From positions 1 through 29,989 of the IMG/VR virus record IMGVR_UViG_3300009545_000216: 29,989 bases of DNA; one strand, given 5' to 3'. Positions 27,636-29,989 of the stretch are shown in pieces. The notes beneath the pieces were generated by a model. It was not told where the DNA came from. It saw only the letters and a list, made by a program, of their open reading frames with translations, and ran no database searches. Numbering within the stretch: the first letter of the stretch is position 1; every line of letters starts with the position of its first letter. Made by a program: the position numbers and the translations under genes. Source of the stretch: a virus.

Positions 27636-29989
27636 CTACTCCTGCTGCTCTTGCGCCGGCTCAATGGTATAGGAAATCGCCTGGATCGTATGCGGGAACT
27701 GCAAGTGCGACGAAAAATCGAACCGCAGGTTGATCGCGGTGCCCTCGATCGACAGCGGCGCCGTGCCCAGCGACACGAACGCCTGCGGAATGCCGGTCGG
27801 CATGCCCGTCAATGACCCGAACTGCTCGGTGATGAGGTTCGTGCCCACCTGCTGCTGCGGCACCACGTAGTTGGCGCTGCGCGACAGGTAGAACTGCGCG
27901 TAGTCCTGCGCCTGACCGAACACGTTCACGCCGCTGAAAATCTTGTTCTGGAACGGCACCTGCGCCACGTCCGGCACCAAGGTCGCGTAGCCGGTGATGG
28001 CGCCGCCATTGAAGGTGTTGGATCGCTCCAGTTCGTACACCCAGCCGGTGCCGTCCGCCGTCGCACCGAAAATTCGGTCGCGGCCGAGGATTTCGGTGAA
28101 CGCCTGCGCCACGTCCCATGTCACCGGCACGCCCAGCGGGCCGTAGTAGTTCTGGATCGTGAACTGCGGCGCCTCATTGTCCTCCAGAAACGTCATCGAC
28201 AACGCCGCACCATCGGCGAAGAAGTAGCGCGCCATGTTCTTGTTACGGATCAGCACCGAATTGATGATGCCAATGTTGGCGCCCTCGAAAAAACTCGATA
28301 GCTGCACGCGCGGGATCAGCCACGGCGCGATCACGGCGCTGTAGTGACCCAACTCGAAATCACCGTACTTCTGCGTGGCGCCGATCGCCGTGATGCCGCG
28401 GAAGTCGCAGTACATGTAGTTCGCCATCGGCTGTATCGTGTACTCGATCCCGCCCGATGTCGGCGAAATCGTGGTCGTGTACAGCGACGATGTCACCTGG
28501 CTGCCGGGCGGCACGTTGAAGTTGCCCTGCATCATCTGGATCGTCGACTGTGTCCACACGCACAGGCTATCGCCATTGATCGACTTGATGCCGATCACGC
28601 GCTCGCCGAAGCCGTTCGTGCCGGCCGTGCCGTCGTACAGCGCCGGGTCGAAACTGAGTACATTGACCGCATTGCTCCACTCGATCACGCCGGAGTAGTA
28701 GCCCAGGAAAATGTGCCCTTGGTGCGCTTCGACACTGCGCGGCGTCTCGAACTGCAACGGCAGCCCGGTCAGGATGCGCGAGAAGTTGCCGGGGATGATA
28801 TTGCCCGTGCTGCCGGTCTTGATGCCGTCGTAGTAGAACGCGGGACCGCCCCCGCTGACACCGTAGATCGCATCCAGTCCCGACGAGGCATAGAAATTCT
28901 TGCTGACCGACTGATACTTGCTGGCGGGGGCCATCGACCCGTCCGGCTGCGGCGCGCCGGTCAACAGTGCGCTCCAGTCCATCACGTTCATGTCAGCAGC
29001 AACGGAGGTAAGCGCCAGCAGCGTGCTGCCGTCGGCCATGCCACCATCGGGTGTATTGCCGTTCGCAGGCCACGTACGAATTTGCTCATCCGATCCGATC
29101 GGGCGCGGCGGAATGCCGCCCACCGTGCCGTCGGACTGGATGAACTGGAAATACAGCGTGCCGGTCGCGCTGCCCAGCGACAGGTCGCCGCCCTGCTGGT
29201 AGTGCATCACGACCTGCGCGCGCACCGCCGACGGGCTGGTGGCGCCGACATTCCAGAAGTACACGCCGTTGGTCTGCGGCAGGTAGGTCACACGAATTGC
29301 CAGATAGTCGATGCCGACCTGTATCTCCTGGTTCGTCTGCGTGCCGGCCAAGCCCCAGCCGATGCTGATACCAAAGCTCGTCGCCGTGATGTCGGCCGGC
29401 GTGATACCGGTGTAGCCGAGCAGGCTCGTCGGCGTGTTGGATACCGTGGTCGGCGCGCCCCACAGTTTCGTCACCCACGTATATGACCCGTAAACCGAAT
29501 TGGGACCGGGGATCGGGAACGGCAGCGCGCTTGCCACCACCGCATACGGCGTGGAACTGGCCAAGTTCGGCGTCGGGCCGTTGGCGATGCCGTTGAACTG
29601 GATCGTGGCCTCGACCGGCGCTGCCGTGAAATGCGCGGTGCGCCCGATCGCGCCGATCACCATCTGCAACTCGATGCCGATGATCGACGCATTGGCCGGC
29701 ACGTCGGTCGCCGTGAACCCGAAATTCGTCAGCGCCACCGTCTGTGTTACCGGCTTCTGCGACCCGGTGTAGAAATCCCAGCCGTTGTACAGGCTGTCGG
29801 CGGGCGCCGCGATGTTGGCCACCGGGAAGCCGCCGCCGACATTCCAGCCGGCCGTGTTGGTAGCCGTGCCGGCTACCTTCCAGCCGGTCGTCACGTACTG
29901 CGCACTGTCGCCCCCCAGCGACAACGCCACGTTCATGTCGACAAAATCGTTCGCGCCGCTCTTGTATTGCACCACCCAGCCCAAATCGC
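27636..29989 (-). CDS. large structural/tail protein (at least 783 aa, start beyond right edge)
   Basis: The frame is open through the right edge; the first possible start inside (TTG 29984) has no visible ribosome site, so the true start is probably outside. The protein is beta-rich with no long coiled coil: repeated Gly/Thr/Asn strands (DYLAIRVTYLPQTNGVYFWN, GTLYFQFIQSDGTVGG) and a WD-like repeating region (GHIFLGYYSGVIEWSN). It ends in EPAQEQQE. Its size, placement ahead of the acyltransferase and internal proteins, and lack of enzyme motifs suggest a tail tube/nozzle or stabilisation protein of a short-tailed phage. That is inferred from context. Confidence 0.6.
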   Translation of the reverse strand, partial: DLGWVVQYKSGANDFVDMNVALSLGGDSAQYVTTGWKVAGTATNTAGWNVGGGFPVANIAAPADSLYNGWDFYTGSQKPVTQTVALTNFGFTATDVPANASIIGIELQMVIGAIGRTAHFTAAPVEATIQFNGIANGPTPNLASSTPYAVVASALPFPIPGPNSVYGSYTWVTKLWGAPTTVSNTPTSLLGYTGITPADITATSFGISIGWGLAGTQTNQEIQVGIDYLAIRVTYLPQTNGVYFWNVGATSPSAVRAQVVMHYQQGGDLSLGSATGTLYFQFIQSDGTVGGIPPRPIGSDEQIRTWPANGNTPDGGMADGSTLLALTSVAADMNVMDWSALLTGAPQPDGSMAPASKYQSVSKNFYASSGLDAIYGVSGGGPAFYYDGIKTGSTGNIIPGNFSRILTGLPLQFETPRSVEAHQGHIFLGYYSGVIEWSNAVNVLSFDPALYDGTAGTNGFGERVIGIKSINGDSLCVWTQSTIQMMQGNFNVPPGSQVTSSLYTTTISPTSGGIEYTIQPMANYMYCDFRGITAIGATQKYGDFELGHYSAVIAPWLIPRVQLSSFFEGANIGIINSVLIRNKNMARYFFADGAALSMTFLEDNEAPQFTIQNYYGPLGVPVTWDVAQAFTEILGRDRIFGATADGTGWVYELERSNTFNGGAITGYATLVPDVAQVPFQNKIFSGVNVFGQAQDYAQFYLSRSANYVVPQQQVGTNLITEQFGSLTGMPTGIPQAFVSLGTAPLSIEGTAINLRFDFSSHLQFPHTIQAISYTIEPAQEQQE

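Noticed and set aside
1-29989. CRISPR array, integrase/attachment site or toxin-antitoxin pair
   Set aside because: No regularly spaced repeats, no tyrosine or serine recombinase motif and no recognisable toxin-antitoxin pair were seen on either strand.

Overview
The window reads as tailed-phage DNA (free phage or prophage), most likely of short-tailed (podovirus-like) type. Every recognisable gene is of phage kind; no host housekeeping gene, rRNA, tRNA, integrase or CRISPR array was seen. The high GC content (judged by eye), the gene style and the order of the virion genes suggest a host among high-GC beta-proteobacteria such as Burkholderiales. That is an inference from general resemblance; no database search was possible.

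Layout. (1) Positions 1-7942: a leftward operon of about 25 tightly packed genes, nearly all joined by ATGA/GTGA/TAATG overlaps. It starts with a small helix-turn-helix protein at 7942, followed by a 57-aa membrane protein, a zinc-binding protein, a RusA-type resolvase and a GH108 endolysin. A run of very small membrane, coiled-coil and lipoprotein genes follows (probably lysis/envelope functions), then a DUF1353 protein, an Ig-like protein, a possible methyltransferase-fold protein and the start of a zinc-finger primase cut by the left edge. Many of these genes encode fewer than 60 aa. (2) Positions 7943-8252: the divergent control region, with a good leftward promoter and two 11-bp tandem repeats. 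(3) Positions 8253-15018: a rightward early-type operon with small membrane proteins, a 336-bp non-coding gap holding a long nested hairpin RNA, an SSB-like protein, a Lar-like zinc ribbon, a PD-(D/E)XK nuclease and many small accessory proteins. It has an internal promoter at 13218-13246. It ends with an IS1595/ISXO2-type transposase gene that overlaps the preceding phage gene, followed by an HNH endonuclease that has lost its N-terminus. (4) Positions 29989-15362: a leftward virion operon convergent with region 3. In transcription order it encodes a large tail/structural protein (cut by the right edge), a Q-rich protein, a GNAT acyltransferase, an Ala/Gly-rich membrane protein, a 202-aa protein, a 388-aa acidic-tailed protein, a 1,899-aa polyvalent-type protein with an HExxH metallopeptidase motif, two small virion proteins, a tail-fibre-like protein and a small coiled-coil protein. 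Terminase, portal and capsid genes are not present and would be expected beyond the right edge.

How it fits together. The SSB-like protein, the PD-(D/E)XK nuclease, RusA and the primase form a replication/recombination set split between the two early operons. The endolysin and the membrane/lipoprotein genes form a lysis module in the leftward operon. The long virion operon resembles the T7-like order tail protein, acyltransferase, internal virion proteins, fibre, with the 1,899-aa protein as a candidate DNA-ejection protein. The most unusual signals are the nested structured RNA at 9448-9559, the transposase embedded in the operon without recognisable insertion-sequence ends, a 'QGL(M/L)S' motif near the C-termini of three consecutive virion proteins, and clamp-binding-like pentapeptides inside the giant protein.
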